This document shows, one piece after another, positions 42,943 to 53,837 of a DNA stretch of 64,000 nucleotides. The DNA is from Batillaria attramentaria. Its lineage: Eukaryota > Mollusca > Gastropoda > Batillariidae. The notes under the pieces were generated by a model that was not told the DNA's origin, did not search any database, and saw only the letters and a list, made by a program, of their open reading frames with translations. Within the stretch, counting starts at the first letter, position 1, and each line of letters starts with the position of its first letter. The stretch spans positions 537,501 through 601,500 of the forward strand of contig JACVVK020000313.1 in NCBI GenBank assembly GCA_018292915.2, read 5' to 3'. The position numbers were made by a program, and so were the translations under genes.

Positions 42943-43522
42943 GCTCAATTGCCTTCTTGTTTACTATAGTAGTCTTCTGTCTTGCTCGCGATCTCTTTCC
43001 GGAGCCGTGGCAGTTATGACAACACCAAGGCACTTCCCTTAACGAGCAAGAGAACTGCTCTGCCAACACCCGCCCGTACGACCAGAAACTATACTCCTAT
43101 TGCTCTTAAAAACAACGGCGCGCTGCTCAATCGCCGATCGACAAATAATCGCGTGGCGTGTTTGATGACTGTCCCCCCGATTAGATTTGCTTGCTTGTTG
43201 ATTCGATCGACCTAACACGGGCCTCATTCTTTGGGCTCCGAACGGGTTGTAAAGCGTAGGTTTACTGCAGCAAAACACACAGCCAGCCGTGCAAGCGACG
43301 CCTGATAAAAGTTGAAACACTGCAAGAGGCATATTTCCTCTACCCCTCCCTCCCCCCTCCCCTTCCCCGCATCTCCCCCATTTTCGGCTCCGTGTAGAAA
43401 TCAATATGGCCGACTCATCGGAAGGCCATTCTTGTTTGATGGACATGCGCATAACTGCGACGGAGTGCACAGTTCTCCTCTCGGGGTGTCAGGTTTGCGT
43501 CCGGCGAATATGGCGGAAATGT

Positions 43523-44215
43523 AATTCAGTGTTTGATGATATGGCGCGCAGTTGATTTGCTGTTAGGCGATACGGCGCAAAACTAATTTGCTGTTAGGCG
43601 ATACGGCGCAAAACTAATTTGCTGTTAGGCGATACGGCGCAAAACTAATTTGCTGTTACGCGATGCGCAGCATTAACTGCTTTGCTGTTACGCGATATGG
43701 CGTATAAATGTTTTGGTGTTGCGAGATATGGCTCATTATTCATTTGCGATCAACGCGATAAGGCGCATGGCTGGTTCTCTGTTACGTTACATGGCGCACG
43801 CATGGCTGGTTCTCTGTTACGTTACATGGCGCATGGCTGGTTCTCTGTTACGTTACATGGCGCACGCATGGCTGGTTCGACGTTACGTTACATGGCGCAC
43901 GCATGGCTGGTTCGACGTTACGGTTATATGGTGCACGACTGGTTCCATGTTACGTTACATGGCGCATGGCTGGTTCTCTGTTAGGTCATATGGCGCTTGC
44001 ATTGCTGGTTCGATGTTACGTTACACTGGCGCACGACTGGTTCCATATAACGTTACGTGGCGCACGCATGGCTCTGTTCAACGTGGCGTTACATGGCGCA
44101 CGACTGGTTCACTGTTACGTTACATAACGTATGGCTCGTCCGGCGCTGTTACGTTTACGCATACATAGCTGGTTCGATGTGACGTTGCATGGCATGTGGC
44201 TGGTTTGGTCGGTAA
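43523..44215. repeat. 31/35-bp minisatellite with two subfamilies
   Basis: The left part (43,523-43,700) has 31-bp units CTGTTAGGCGATACGGCGCA then AAACTAATTTG, three of them identical. The right part (43,700-44,215) has units CTGTTACGTTACATGGCGCA then (CGCA)TGGCTGGTT, 31 or 35 bp long depending on the CGCA insert. The two align in register (CTGTTA...GGCGCA...TTT/GTT), so one array holds two sequence classes. Plus-strand frames of 100-150 codons run through it as imperfect repeats; I see no evidence that they are translated. Confidence 0.9.
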
Positions 44216-44431
44216 GGCCTGTATATACTGCCATAGAAGGAAAGAAGGACAAATGAAACATCAGATAAGAAATCCTAAAACACTATATGGCTAACGCTGA
44301 CTGTGAGAAAGCACGAATAAGACACCTGTTCAAATTCACAGAACCCAGACCAGACGACAGTCACACACGTGCAAGACTGAAAGAAACCTGAACGTTTTCA
44401 GGTCTATGTAGGCACGCACTGCTGTCAGCTT

Positions 44432-44756
<325 letters not shown>

Positions 44757-45181
44757 GGTCGACACTACCCCCTGGTGGGTAGTTCATTTCGTGCTTCACT
44801 CCATTTGCTAACGGCCGACCTTTTCAGTCGGATCGAAGAAGTCGAAGCCTTACATCAGTAACTGGGATAGGGGTGGGGCCGGAGAGACTGGCGCGCGGCC
44901 ATATTGGACGGCCAGGCCCCCGTGTATCAAGAGAGGGAAGGACGGCGCTTATGAAGTGATCATTGGTCGTGTTAACCACCGCAACACCCCTAGCAGGATC
45001 GAAGACCGGAGTGCCGGAGTCGCCATCCTGCAAAATCTGGCCCCGGGTTGCGGCGCTCGGCGATCGATAGCTGGCTGACTTCTCTCCCTTGAGGCAAAGG
45101 GAGGTCAGCCTACAGCATGGGAGGAAATCCCGCCCGTTGCACCGTTTCTGCTGCCGCTGCATGTTCGTTTCCGCGCGCGCG
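44757..45181. other. CpG-rich unique sequence, no confirmed gene
   Basis: Higher CpG than its neighbours. A minus-strand frame reads GDSGTPVFDPARGVAVV, which recalls the serine-protease GDSG motif, but no flanking protease motifs are visible and part of the frame is GA microsatellite. A cryptic exon cannot be excluded. Confidence 0.3.
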
Positions 45182-45694
45182 AGAGAGAGAGACAGAGAGA
45201 CAGAGACACAGGCAGGCACCGGCTAGAGAGAGAGAGAGAGAGAGAAATCTTGCCCTCAGCTCTATCAGCAGAACGTAAACGAGAGAGAGAGAATACAAAT
45301 GGTTTATTGTTCAGACCACGTGGGTCCTTAACAATTGGGGGAAGGGGGAGGAGAGGGAGTTAAAATACTCGGACAACCCCTCTTCAACCAAAATACCCAT
45401 ATCCATACACAGAAAACTGTGGACGGAGCACTATCAAAGACAGCAACACGTGGTTGGAAATGCCAGGCTGGACTGAGGAAAGGGATGACCGAGTGTCTCT
45501 ATTTCGCTTGAATTCACGACGAGGGGCATTGACCAGTACAACAAGTACGAGGATCTGACAGTTCCCAATGTCTTCCTGAACATTTACGTGAAAGTGGAAC
45601 CAACAAGAGAGAGATAGGAGGGGGAGGGGGGGCTGGAAGCAGCTAGAGAGAGACAGACAACAGACAGAGTTTGGAGAGAGAGGGAGGCTGGTTC

Positions 45695-45735
<41 letters not shown>
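45181..45735. repeat. GA-rich arrays
   Basis: GA/CAGA units lie at 45,181-45,295 and 45,605-45,735, the last about 37 bp of pure GA. The sequence between them is unique-looking and non-coding. Confidence 0.9.
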
Positions 45736-45738
<3 letters not shown>

Positions 45739-47954
45739 GGGACCGGCTGAGGACGCCCAAGTGACGTGTTTGCGTGTTTGACAAGTCGAAATTGAATGTT
45801 TGACGTGGTCACACTGACCCTGAAATTAACTGGCAGCGAATTAAGATCGCGCATTGGAGAAATCAGAACCTGTCAAACTCAGCTAAAGGAAGCTGCTCTG
45901 TCCAAAAAAAAAAAGACCCAATCCTTATTTTATTTTTATTTTTTAAAAATTATTTTGTGTGCAGAAAACAAATTGACTGTCACGTTTTCGCCGATTTCAG
46001 CCGGGTTATGGTAGGGTATTATCCTGTACTTGCACAGCCCCCTTTCACCCTGAGTTGTCGTGGTTCTAGGAAAAATTTGCACTGGCCCGAATTGATGTTC
46101 ATGAATTAAAACTAGAGAGAGAGAGAGAGGAAAAAAATCCTGAATTTAAAACGAGCTCGACAGAGCCCTAGTTAACACAGGCAGTAGCTGGAACGGGTCT
46201 CAAAGCCGACGCTGGGGACTTTTGAGAAAATATGTAGAGGAACGCATATGGGCTTTTCCTAGCGCGCTTCGAAGTAAACCAGACTGAACTAAACTGAAGT
46301 GAAGTGAATTGAAATGGAAGCTGAAATCACAACTCCAGCAAATTTTTTTTTTTTTTTTTTTACTGAAATGAATAAGCGTGGGTACTGGGTTGGTATGCAG
46401 TAATTGCTGATACAGTAACTTGGCGTCGCGTATCCTTGACCTACACATTCATTCTTTGTACTGGTGAAGTAAAATTTACACCCGAAAGAGGAGTTTCGAA
46501 AATGAAGTAAGCTGAGAGCAGGAACTAGCTGATCAGGATTTCCGTTGGAACTAGAAATCGGGTAAGCCTTCAGGCAAACCAGATTACGCAAGTCAAGGAC
46601 GAGCGTAGAATCTATCTCTTGATGCCCAGGCATGGCTCATAATATTGACCTTTCCGGTTTGAAGCTTTTGGCTTGCACGTGACCATGCTCTGGTTGAGTC
46701 ATACTATGGGTATCTGCGCCATCGCAGATCCTGATTTCACAGCTTCACAACAGTACGTGATCTCAGCTGATTTTCACAGCTGAACAGAACCTTCTGTTCA
46801 AATGACCCCGGAGTTGCGCATAATTTAAGCATAACCCCCACCTCCTGTAGTGAGAGTTAGCTTCTACCTTCACCTTGAAAAACGACCTAAACTTCTTGGA
46901 CTTGACAGGCATTTAGGCCCTTTTCCCCAGATGACAGAAGCCATGTTTTGCTTCTTCCGAACCTCCGTCCCACCAGCCGGGTGGCGCTCTTTACCTATTG
47001 TCTCCCCTGGCTGTTACGCTTTTCAGGCAAAGAGGAGCTTATGGTCTTCCAGTGGCGAGCAAGCCCCTCTTGTGCTACCTGACCGTGGTTGGGACAGGTC
47101 GTTGCGTAAATGAAGTGGGCATGGCAGTGAATGGGGGGGGGGGGGGGACCGTCCATTAAGCACACAATGCGGCAGGGTATAACTGTTGAGAGAGCTTGTG
47201 GGAGTGTGTGTAGCGACCCGTACGTTTTGCGTAACTTAAACGAGTGAAAATTGAGACCAAGACTGACCATGTAGGCTACACAGAGGCAACTGTAGTCTCT
47301 TAATATACCGAGAGGAAATTTTGACCAGGAACTGCAACGCCACGGTACTAGAGAGTGAGTTCAGAAAACCAGGTCTTAACTGCAGGAAATAAAATCTCAT
47401 GATATGTTTCCAAGATCTTTGACTGTAGTGTTTGAATATCAGATGGTGCAAGATTTGAGCAGTGTACGCCTTCTTTTTTTTTCTCTCTCTCTCTCTCTCT
47501 GTCTCTCCGGAATCGTCATTTTCCCTCTTGTGGGAACTTACGAATGGACGAAGACTAGAATGTGAGCCCGAGACTATGCATTAGTAAACTATACGCTAAT
47601 CTCGGAGATTCCGTGGTCTTTGCCCGTGCATAACTCTCCTGCACTCTAAGGGTGTCAGTATGCTCTGGACCGTGTACTAGAATGTTCCAGTTTAAAAACA
47701 CCAACTCATCCACCCACCCAGTCCTCCTTTAAGTGTATCACTGGCTTTTGTCATCCGATTATCAATCACCAGCATTGTCGCTGTCTTGCTTATCAAAGGG
47801 GCTATTTCAGATTTGCTACTTCCCCCCCCCCCCCCCAACTCTGCGCTAACTCCAGCGGCGTTCCTCCCAGGTCATGGGTGGAATCCACGGAGGGCTCGGA
47901 AGCTGGTGCCATTCTTATCATGCATGATGATGGAGATGATGATGATGGTATGAT
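45736..47954. other. Non-coding, no recognisable feature
   Basis: Contains T runs (46,341-46,362), a G run (47,134-47,148), a CT run (47,483-47,500), a C run (47,822-47,836) and ATG triplets (47,927-47,960). Frames up to about 115 codons lack domains. Confidence 0.4.
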
Positions 47955-48156
47955 GATGCTATGGGGGTCTGTGTGGTTTGGAGCTGCGGGACATGGCCGC
48001 ATTCCACGCTTCCTGTCATAAATATCCCGGCGGGATATCCCGGCTTGGAGCCGACCTAGGTAGGAAAAATCACGCGTGTCTCGGTTGTGACTCGAACCCC
48101 GGGTCTCCCGGTCCATGGTCCGAGCTGCTCAGTAACCACTACACAATTTCCTGTGC
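47955..48156 (-). mobile_element. tRNA-headed SINE, family C relative (minus)
   Basis: On the minus strand: GTAGTGGTTACTGAGCAGCT, B box GGGGTTCGAGTCAC, TTTTTCCTACCTAGGTCGGC, CCGCCGGGATATTTATGACA and GGAAGCGTGG. It shares CCTACCTAGGT and GGGATATTTATGACAG with the plus-strand copy at 2,538-2,832, with an internal length difference. Confidence 0.6.
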
Positions 48157-48800
48157 CCTGCACTTTTTGTCTCTGTACTTACTGACATACTACAACTCTT
48201 TCCCAACTGTGCGTGTACTCGTCTTTACTTACTGGCATACTTGAACACTTTCAGCACCATCTCCACCTCACGTGTCCTCACGCGTATAATTGCAGACGAC
48301 ATTGATTTTTCGCGGCATTACCTGGTTGTAAAGTTTCATTACTGTGGCGGCAAAATCAGCGGGTTGGGTGCTCGCCCTTTAGCCCGGAATTGAGTCGTGA
48401 TTACCTCCCCGCCCTCTTCTCCCTTCAGTGTTCACACGTGATTTTTCGCGATTTTTTTCCCCTGCGAGTCTGGGTAGTCAGTTTCCAGCTGCCGAGGTGT
48501 TTCAGTGTGGAATTACCTAAGTTAACGTAGCATTGCTTCGTTAAAGATGGGTCACAGAAGGGCATTTCCGCGGGTGGCATATCGTTTTGGCTTGTTATGG
48601 AAGTCAAAGAAGTCAAATTAACTTGCTATACAAGTCAAAACGATATATGCACAGTTAGTGCCTCACACAGGCAGGCATTGAGAAAACAAACCGAAACTCA
48701 CAACGTCTGCCACAGTCGTGTAACACGGCTGACTAAGAGAGCTTTGAGTCGTTGAAGTTTTTGTTCGCGCGGCCAGCAAACGTCAGTGTGTTGCATTTTC
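48157..48800. other. Non-coding, no recognisable feature
   Basis: Unique-looking sequence with the phrase TACTTACTG(A/G)CATACT twice at 48,176 and 48,227. No other feature. Confidence 0.4.
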
Positions 48801-48817
48801 AGCTCTACTAATTGCAG

Positions 48818-49024
48818 GGCGATCACTTCAACCGTACAGACGCACTCACAGGCACAAACTCTTTTCCAGAACTTAAGCTGAAGCATGGTCATATCGGAAG
48901 GTTGGATTTTAAAGGAGGTAATGTGGACTTCGTACATCGACTGATTTCGGATAATCGAGTATTGCAGAGATCAGACACGTGCGCCTTGTTACAGCAAGAC
49001 AAGGAACCGGATTGTACCGACTAA
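48818..49024 (+). CDS. Weak candidate terminal exon
   Basis: An AG acceptor (ACTAATTGCAG) is preceded by a T-containing tract. A 68-codon open frame starts in phase 0 (GDHFNRTDALTG...) and ends at a TAA at 49,022. Phase 0 matches the donor at 22,722. The predicted peptide contains no motif I can assign, and frames of this length are common by chance. It is listed only because strand, phase and stop would fit the end of the membrane-protein gene 26 kb upstream. If unrelated, it is simply an open frame. Confidence 0.12.
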   Translation, partial: GDHFNRTDALTGTNSFPELKLKHGHIGRLDFKGGNVDFVHRLISDNRVLQRSDTCALLQQDKEPDCTD

Positions 49025-49289
49025 ACCAGTCGATTACAGGAGAGGACTTGACCTTACGGATGGTTTCCGATTCACATTAAAAAGCAAGGTAATTAGCCTT
49101 GTTGCGCCAAATCCCTGGATTTAAACTTCGAGGAAATGGGTTTTTGTCTTGGGAGCGCCCGCTGTCTCATTGGTCTAATTAACTGGTCGAGGAATTTAAA
49201 TCTTTTGTCTGTGACGTTGTGTACATTAAAAGGTGAAGGACGGCGTGGCCGTACAGTGTGATGCTCGTGTGCCAGTCTGTTGATGGAGG

Positions 49290-49770
49290 TGGGAGGGGGG
49301 GGGGAGGGGATTTGGGTGACGACAAGAAGTAAGACAAGGTCATGGAAGAAGAAAGGGAATACGCAGAATTTTACCCTAATTTATATCTATTTCCTTGTTT
49401 TCTTCAGTCCTGTTTGAAAGCGACAAAGGAAAAAAACATATTACTGTCTCCCGTTTTCCTGTTCCCCACAAGCCTTTTTTTTCTCTCTCTCTCTCTCTCT
49501 CTTTCGTTCTTTCTTTTTCTTTTTCCATGTTTTCGTTTTTTTTTTTTTTTCTCCAAGGTAATTTCGTTATTCGTGAAGTCTACCAATTCCCTTCACACTC
49601 TCATAATCCGCCATACATCATGCATTGTTGCCTCCTTCTTGGCGGGAAGTCAGTTTTCCTCCTCCGAGCTCAACACCCACCTCCCCTCTTCCCCCCTCCC
49701 CCCACTCTTCCCATTCTTCACCTCCACCCCACCCTTCCCTTCCTCTCGAAGTTTCTATCGATGCCCTAAG
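49290..49770. repeat. Pyrimidine-rich low-complexity sequence
   Basis: G run at 49,295-49,306, CT/T-rich sequence at 49,478-49,555 and C-rich sequence at 49,675-49,745. Plus-strand frames here are compositional. Confidence 0.7.
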
Positions 49771-49773
49771 TCG

Positions 49774-49860
49774 TTACGTCAAGCGGAAGAAGCCACCCTG
49801 CTGGTGCAATGGCGTCATTGGCTCTCCTGGGGGCTCAGACACGGGGCTTAGTCAAGACTG
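49774..49860. repeat. Diverged repeat shared with 50,703-50,790
   Basis: Both segments read GTTACGTCAAGCGGAAG, (A/C)AGCCACCCTGCTGGTGC then a GCGTCA(C)ATTG and GCTCTCC stretch. The second copy is joined to the CACTCTCCGCCATTTTG-type module (50,670-50,700). It is likely a fragment of the same dispersed element as the R1-associated module. Confidence 0.65.
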
Positions 49861-50037
49861 CGTCAAGATTGAGTTGTTCCAGTGCCACTTTCGGTTTAAT
49901 TAACATTTTTGAATGACGGATGCTCGAAAGTAAAGCCGTATGCGAGCCTGCACGCTTTTTGACATTGCAAAAACTTGTTCATGAACAACCCGTTTCTTTT
50001 ACATCAATAAACCGAAATCCAGGAAGTTTTCAGTTAA

Positions 50038-50318
50038 GGGCCCGTATGTAAAACTCGAGGTTAATCTAACCCACGGCTACGGACCGGCCTTAACCAGACT
50101 AGGACAAAAGAAACCCCAAAACAAAATAAAGTAAAAAGGAAGCAAAGAAAGAAAGACAAAAATCCTTCTATAACGACCTAGGCATCTTGCTGGAATGGAC
50201 CCGCTTCCTGATGTAAAACGAAAAACAACAGGAAATTTAACCCTAGAGCTAGTTTAGTTTGAGGTTAGACTCTAACCCGGGGCTAAACTCCCTAACCGCG
50301 ACTTTTACATGCGGGCCC
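50038..50318. mobile_element. MITE with about 26-bp terminal inverted repeats, copy 1
   Basis: The left end is GGGCCCGTATGTAAAACTCG then AGGTTA. The right end reads, in reverse complement, GGGCCCGCATGTAAAAGTCG then CGGTTA. The second copy at 51,766-52,014 has the same ends and a similar A-rich interior (GACTAGGACAAAAGAAACCC, CTATAACG, GACTCTAACCCGGGGCTAAA). There is no coding sequence. The superfamily is not assigned because no consistent target-site duplication is seen. Confidence 0.85.
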
Positions 50319-50379
50319 TGGTACTTCTGGTAGTTGAAAATGGCCGAACGCGGTGTTACTTTTGCCTTGATTTCGATTT

Positions 50380-50415
50380 GTCGCTGTGTAAAAAAAAAAG
50401 GAAAAAAAAAAAGGA
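50380..50415. repeat. Poly-A with interruptions
   Basis: Two A runs separated by GG within unique sequence. Confidence 0.8.
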
Positions 50416-50520
50416 GCCATTGATCGACCAAACAAAAACGGCTGAAAACGTAAACAGTGCAAAGACGTCGGCCTGTTCATTTTGTCAAACATTTAGCTTT
50501 ATCCAAAACTTTTGACTCAA

Positions 50521-50650
50521 AGCTCGGGTCGTGAGTTCGAATCCCGGCTGGGGCCGAATGTTTGTACCGGCCTTTTTCTCGTTGCCTCATCTTTAATATC
50601 ACCCATACGTGATGGAAAAAGAAATGAAACTACCAAACACCCACCCACCC
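50521..50650 (+). mobile_element. SINE family B, copy 11 (5'-truncated)
   Basis: The copy starts at AAGCTCGGGTCGTGAGTTCG, B box GTTCGAATCCCGG, and continues GGGGCCGAATGTTTGTACCG, then ATATCACCCATACGTGATGG and AAAAAG; it ends CCAAACACCCACCCACCC. Confidence 0.85.
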
Positions 50651-50666
50651 TTTCGAATCTAAGTGG

Positions 50667-50790
50667 CACCTGAAAGACTCTCCGCCATTTTGGCTCACCC
50701 CCGTGGTTACGTCAAGCGGAAGCAGCCACCCTGCTGGTGCTGTAGCGTCACATTGCAGGCTCTCCGGAGCTTAGAGATCGAACCTGGCTC
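50667..50790. repeat. CCGCCATTTTG module plus GTTACGTCAAGCGG repeat
   Basis: GACTCTCCGCCATTTTGGCT then CACCCCCGTG is followed by the segment shared with 49,774-49,860. The CCGCCATTTTG core also occurs at 7,416 and 11,942. It fits a YY1-type binding core (CCATTTT), an inference from the motif only. Confidence 0.55.
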
Positions 50791-51510
50791 TGCTGTTTCG
50801 GGACGGGCCGTGCACGCTTCAGTCGGTTCGCCAAGCACTGCCGAGATTTCCTTTCCAAACATGACGTCAGGGCAAAACACACAGAGGAGACAGGAAGTAG
50901 CGGTGGCGGAGACGCTTGGTTTCGGTGTTTAGTTTCGAGATTGCTTTCCGTTTGAGCTGCTTGCCCACAGTTTTCTGTTGTTTTTGGTCAGGCTTTTTTT
51001 TTCTTTTCTTTTTTGTTTTTGGGCGTGTGTCTTCTGGCTATGTCGCGTACTATGTGGTCGCTCTTGTTCACTTATTGCTTACCAAGTAAGGTTTGGGCTG
51101 TGCCCCAGTGGCCTCACTTATTAAAAAAAAAAAATCATCATTATGTCCGCATGGATTTAAGCTTGCCTTTGTGGGGGTGTATTGCACTTGGATTATACTC
51201 GTACTTGCTTCAGTAACAGACGTCAAGGAACCGTTAATCTCGTCTGATTTTCGCACAGAAGACCAGAACCGAAAAAGACTCAAAACCCTGGGATACGCGT
51301 ACGCGGTACGCAATGTGCTATTATCTTGTTCGATGGAGGCAGTCGTCAGTGCTCGTTAATCAAGCGTGCTCCGTATGTAGGTTCTTTCATACGGGCGTGG
51401 CATCCATTAGCCTGGCTATTGAAAGCGGCTTGTTGAGTATGACTACAGTGCAGGGTACCGGCAGCGGTCGATGAGTGTCGTTGATGTGGTTTGAAAACGA
51501 GCTTATTCCG
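50791..51510. other. Non-coding, no recognisable feature
   Basis: T and A runs (50,994-51,025; 51,122-51,133). The phrase ATGGATTTAA(A/G)... GTGTTGCACTTTGATTAATA near 42,800 has a counterpart at 51,150-51,200 (CATGGATTTAAGCTTGCC, then GTATTGCACTTGGATTATAC, CGT, AACCGTTAA), so another diverged dispersed repeat lies here. Confidence 0.45.
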
Positions 51511-51712
51511 TGTTTGCTAAGTCAGCTTTTGTTTTGGGGGCAGTTTTTGCTCTTGAGTGCATCTGTGCGTTTTAAACACTCTTATCTTGATGATTAGTAC
51601 AGCTCTTAATGCGATACAGTGTTGTTTACACTTCGCGCGAGCGGTCGAACATTATTATATGCGGCTGTTGTTACACCACCGGAGCGCTCAGCGTGATCGC
51701 ATCGTCATCGAG
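51511..51712. repeat. Dispersed repeat R1, copy d (inverted)
   Basis: It reads TTTGCTAAGTCAGCTTTTG, GATGATTAGTACAGCTCTTA then ATGCGATACAGTGTTG, GCGAGCGGTCGAACATT and GTTACACCACCGGAGCGCTC. It aligns with 11,695-11,905 in the same orientation and with 29,190-29,380 in reverse. The MITE copy at 51,766 follows about 55 bp later. Confidence 0.65.
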
Positions 51713-51765
51713 TCCGCTGCTGTAGGCACGGTGAGCATTTACAAACGCAGTCACTGTCCCTCACA

Positions 51766-52014
51766 GGGCCCGTATGTAAAAGTCGAGGTTAATTTAACCA
51801 ACGGCTACGGGCCTAACCCAGACTAGGACAAAAGAAACCCAAAAGCAAAATCAAATACCAAAGGAAGCGAAGAAAGGAAGGAAAAAATCCCTCTATAACG
51901 GCTTGCAGGAATCGGCCCGCTTCTTGATTTAAAAAAAAAAAAAGTTAACCCTACAGCTGGTTAGACTCTAACCCGGGGCTAAAAGCCCTAACCTCGACTT
52001 TTACATACGGGCCC
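51766..52014. mobile_element. MITE with about 26-bp terminal inverted repeats, copy 2
   Basis: The ends are GGGCCCGTATGTAAAAGTCG then AGGTTA and its reverse complement TAACCTCGACTTTTACATAC then GGGCCC, a perfect match over 26 bp. The interior is shorter than copy 1 (249 versus 281 bp), with a poly-A stretch at 51,931-51,943. The better end symmetry suggests a younger insertion than copy 1. An outside CAG on both sides (if the repeat starts at GGCCCG) is a possible but unproven target duplication. Confidence 0.88.
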
Positions 52015-52149
52015 AGGTGTCTATTAAGTCGTGTCAGGACAGGAAAGATAACCACGAAAACGGCTCAGAACTGTCTGTGAGCATAAAACATCGGTAGCGT
52101 GAGCCCCTTTACCGTGCCTTGTCGCCACATTAGTAATCAGACGAGGAAG

Positions 52150-52330
52150 TGAAGGATGGGTAGGTGAGTGGGTTGAGGTATGACGTCCTTTGTCCACCGC
52201 GAGGGTGATGTCGCAGGAGTGGGGGGGGGGGGGAGGTGGGGGGGGGGGGGGGGGGGGGGGTGGGAGAGGCACCGGAAAGAAGCCTGTACAAATTTTGGTT
52301 CGAACCATCAACCTTCAGACCTCGAGTCGT
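52150..52330 (-). mobile_element. SINE family B, copy 12 (minus, diverged) with long poly-G
   Basis: On the minus strand the 3' end GGTGGACAAAGGACGTCATA, CCTCAACCCACTCACC is recognisable, with ACATCACCCTCGCGG before it. The middle is replaced by a long C run (plus strand G runs at 52,220-52,260). The head region ending near 52,330 is degraded. Confidence 0.55.
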
Positions 52331-52429
52331 GTTGAGCCAGTCGAATACCCGTAAGAGAGAATTATGAATGAGTGTTCTTAACTTTATTTAGCGTCTTAAG
52401 GGCACCGCAAATGTGATTTCCGGGATTGC

Positions 52430-52485
52430 GGCGCGGGGGGGGGGGGGATGGGGGCTGAAGAACCAGCAACAACAACGGCGCGCGT

Positions 52486-52549
<64 letters not shown>

Positions 52550-52575
52550 CCCCCCCCTCCCCTCCCCCCCCCCCT
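52430..52575. repeat. Poly-G, (AC)n, poly-C
   Basis: A G run (52,435-52,447), about 30 AC units (52,489-52,548) and C runs (52,550-52,574). Confidence 0.95.
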
Positions 52576-52689
52576 CTTTGAACTCTAACATAACCTGTCT
52601 TACATTAAGAGACGTATTGGCAGATGCAACGTGAGAAACTATTACTGAGTCGATATATCATGCGTCAATTCATGTAAAGATGAAAGCTT

Positions 52690-52842
52690 AAAAAAAAAAA
52701 AAAAAAAACCAAGAAAACACCCATCGTCTGTCATACATCAACAGACTTACTGCCAGATACAGCGTCAGACACTAATACTAAATCGATGAGTGACGCACGA
52801 GAGTCCAGTAAATATGTGGATTTAAAAAAAAAAAAAAAAAAC
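52690..52842. repeat. Diverged tandem pair around poly-A runs
   Basis: A unit reading poly-A (52,691-52,708), AACACCCAT, CATACATCAACAGACTTACT is followed by a second poly-A (52,824-52,841) with ACACCCATACG. TGTCTTACATTAAGAGACGTATTGGCAGAT and GTCATACATCAACAGACTTACTGCCAGAT upstream of each also match, giving a repeat of about 135 bp. Confidence 0.6.
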
Positions 52843-53324
52843 AACAACACCCATACGCTTTTGTGACGGATGAAAGGAGCGATGATAAAAGGGATACGCT
52901 TTATACTGAAGTTGCAGCTTTTTTTCCCCTCCTTTTTCTTTCGTTTCGTTTCGTTTGTTTTTCTTTCCTTTCTTTGGTCCAATGTGACGTTCGCACGTGC
53001 AATACTAGCCTCATGCGCCATGATTTGGATACTAGGAAAGTTCGTGTGAGTGAAAAATCAATGGGATTTCTCGCGAAGAAAAGACTGTAGTGTTGTGCAA
53101 GAAGCAGCGCCCTATTCCTCGGCTTCTGATTGTAGAAAAGACATCAAAGAATCGTTGAAAAAAAGAATGTGGGCTGTTTTGTTTCTTTGTTGGTTTTGTT
53201 CGTATGCATCACCTGACGAATACACAGCTTGGAGAGTTTACCGTCATTTTACTTTTTTTTCTTTAATCTTTCATTTTCCATGTTCTGTAAATTTCTTTTA
53301 AAAAACTTTTTTTGTTTGCATCCT

Positions 53325-53325
<1 letters not shown>
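52843..53325. other. Non-coding, no recognisable feature
   Basis: T-rich stretches and no supported coding region. Confidence 0.4.
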
Positions 53326-53357
<32 letters not shown>

Positions 53358-53374
53358 TGTGTGTGCGTGCGTGC

Positions 53375-53448
<74 letters not shown>
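53326..53448. repeat. (GT)n/(GTGC)n microsatellite
   Basis: GT units interrupted by GTGCGTGC tetramers, then about 34 GT units. Confidence 0.97.
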
Positions 53449-53451
<3 letters not shown>

Positions 53452-53642
53452 AAAGGTTTCATGCGTCGACATTTCCTGTTTCTAAGAGAGTATCATGGGT
53501 TCAAGTTGGTTGTTTATCGTTTGCCGAGATAACCACCTTTTTTCAGTCAGTATAAATAAAATTAGCTTCCATCATACTGTTTCTCGGTGAAATAATTTTT
53601 TTGAAAAACTCCATGTCTTCTGGGGGAAGATTGTCGAGGAAA

Positions 53643-53683
53643 GGGGGGGGGGGGGGTGAGAGAGAGAGAGAGAGAGAGAGAGA
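53643..53683. repeat. Poly-G and (GA)n
   Basis: A G run (53,643-53,656) and about 12 GA units directly precede a minus-strand SINE B tail. Confidence 0.9.
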
Positions 53684-53837
53684 TTTTGGGAGTTTAACGT
53701 CCTTTTCCACCACATAAGGGTGATATCAAAGACGGGGCAACAAGAAAAAGCCCAGCACAAATATTTGGCCCCATCCGGGATTCGAACTCACGACCCGAGC
53801 TTTGAAAGTCCAACGCTCTAACCATTCGGCCACCGAC

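Noticed and set aside
43682..44168. Repeat protein suggested by MAHGWFSVTLHGARMAGS-type translation
   Set aside because: It follows the minisatellite units, the frame shifts between 31- and 35-bp units, and there is no start, splice or codon evidence.
44824..45219. Minus-strand frame containing GDSGTPVF, a possible serine-protease exon
   Set aside because: No histidine or aspartate catalytic segment is visible nearby. The N-terminal third is GA microsatellite, and chance occurrence of the four-residue motif is plausible.
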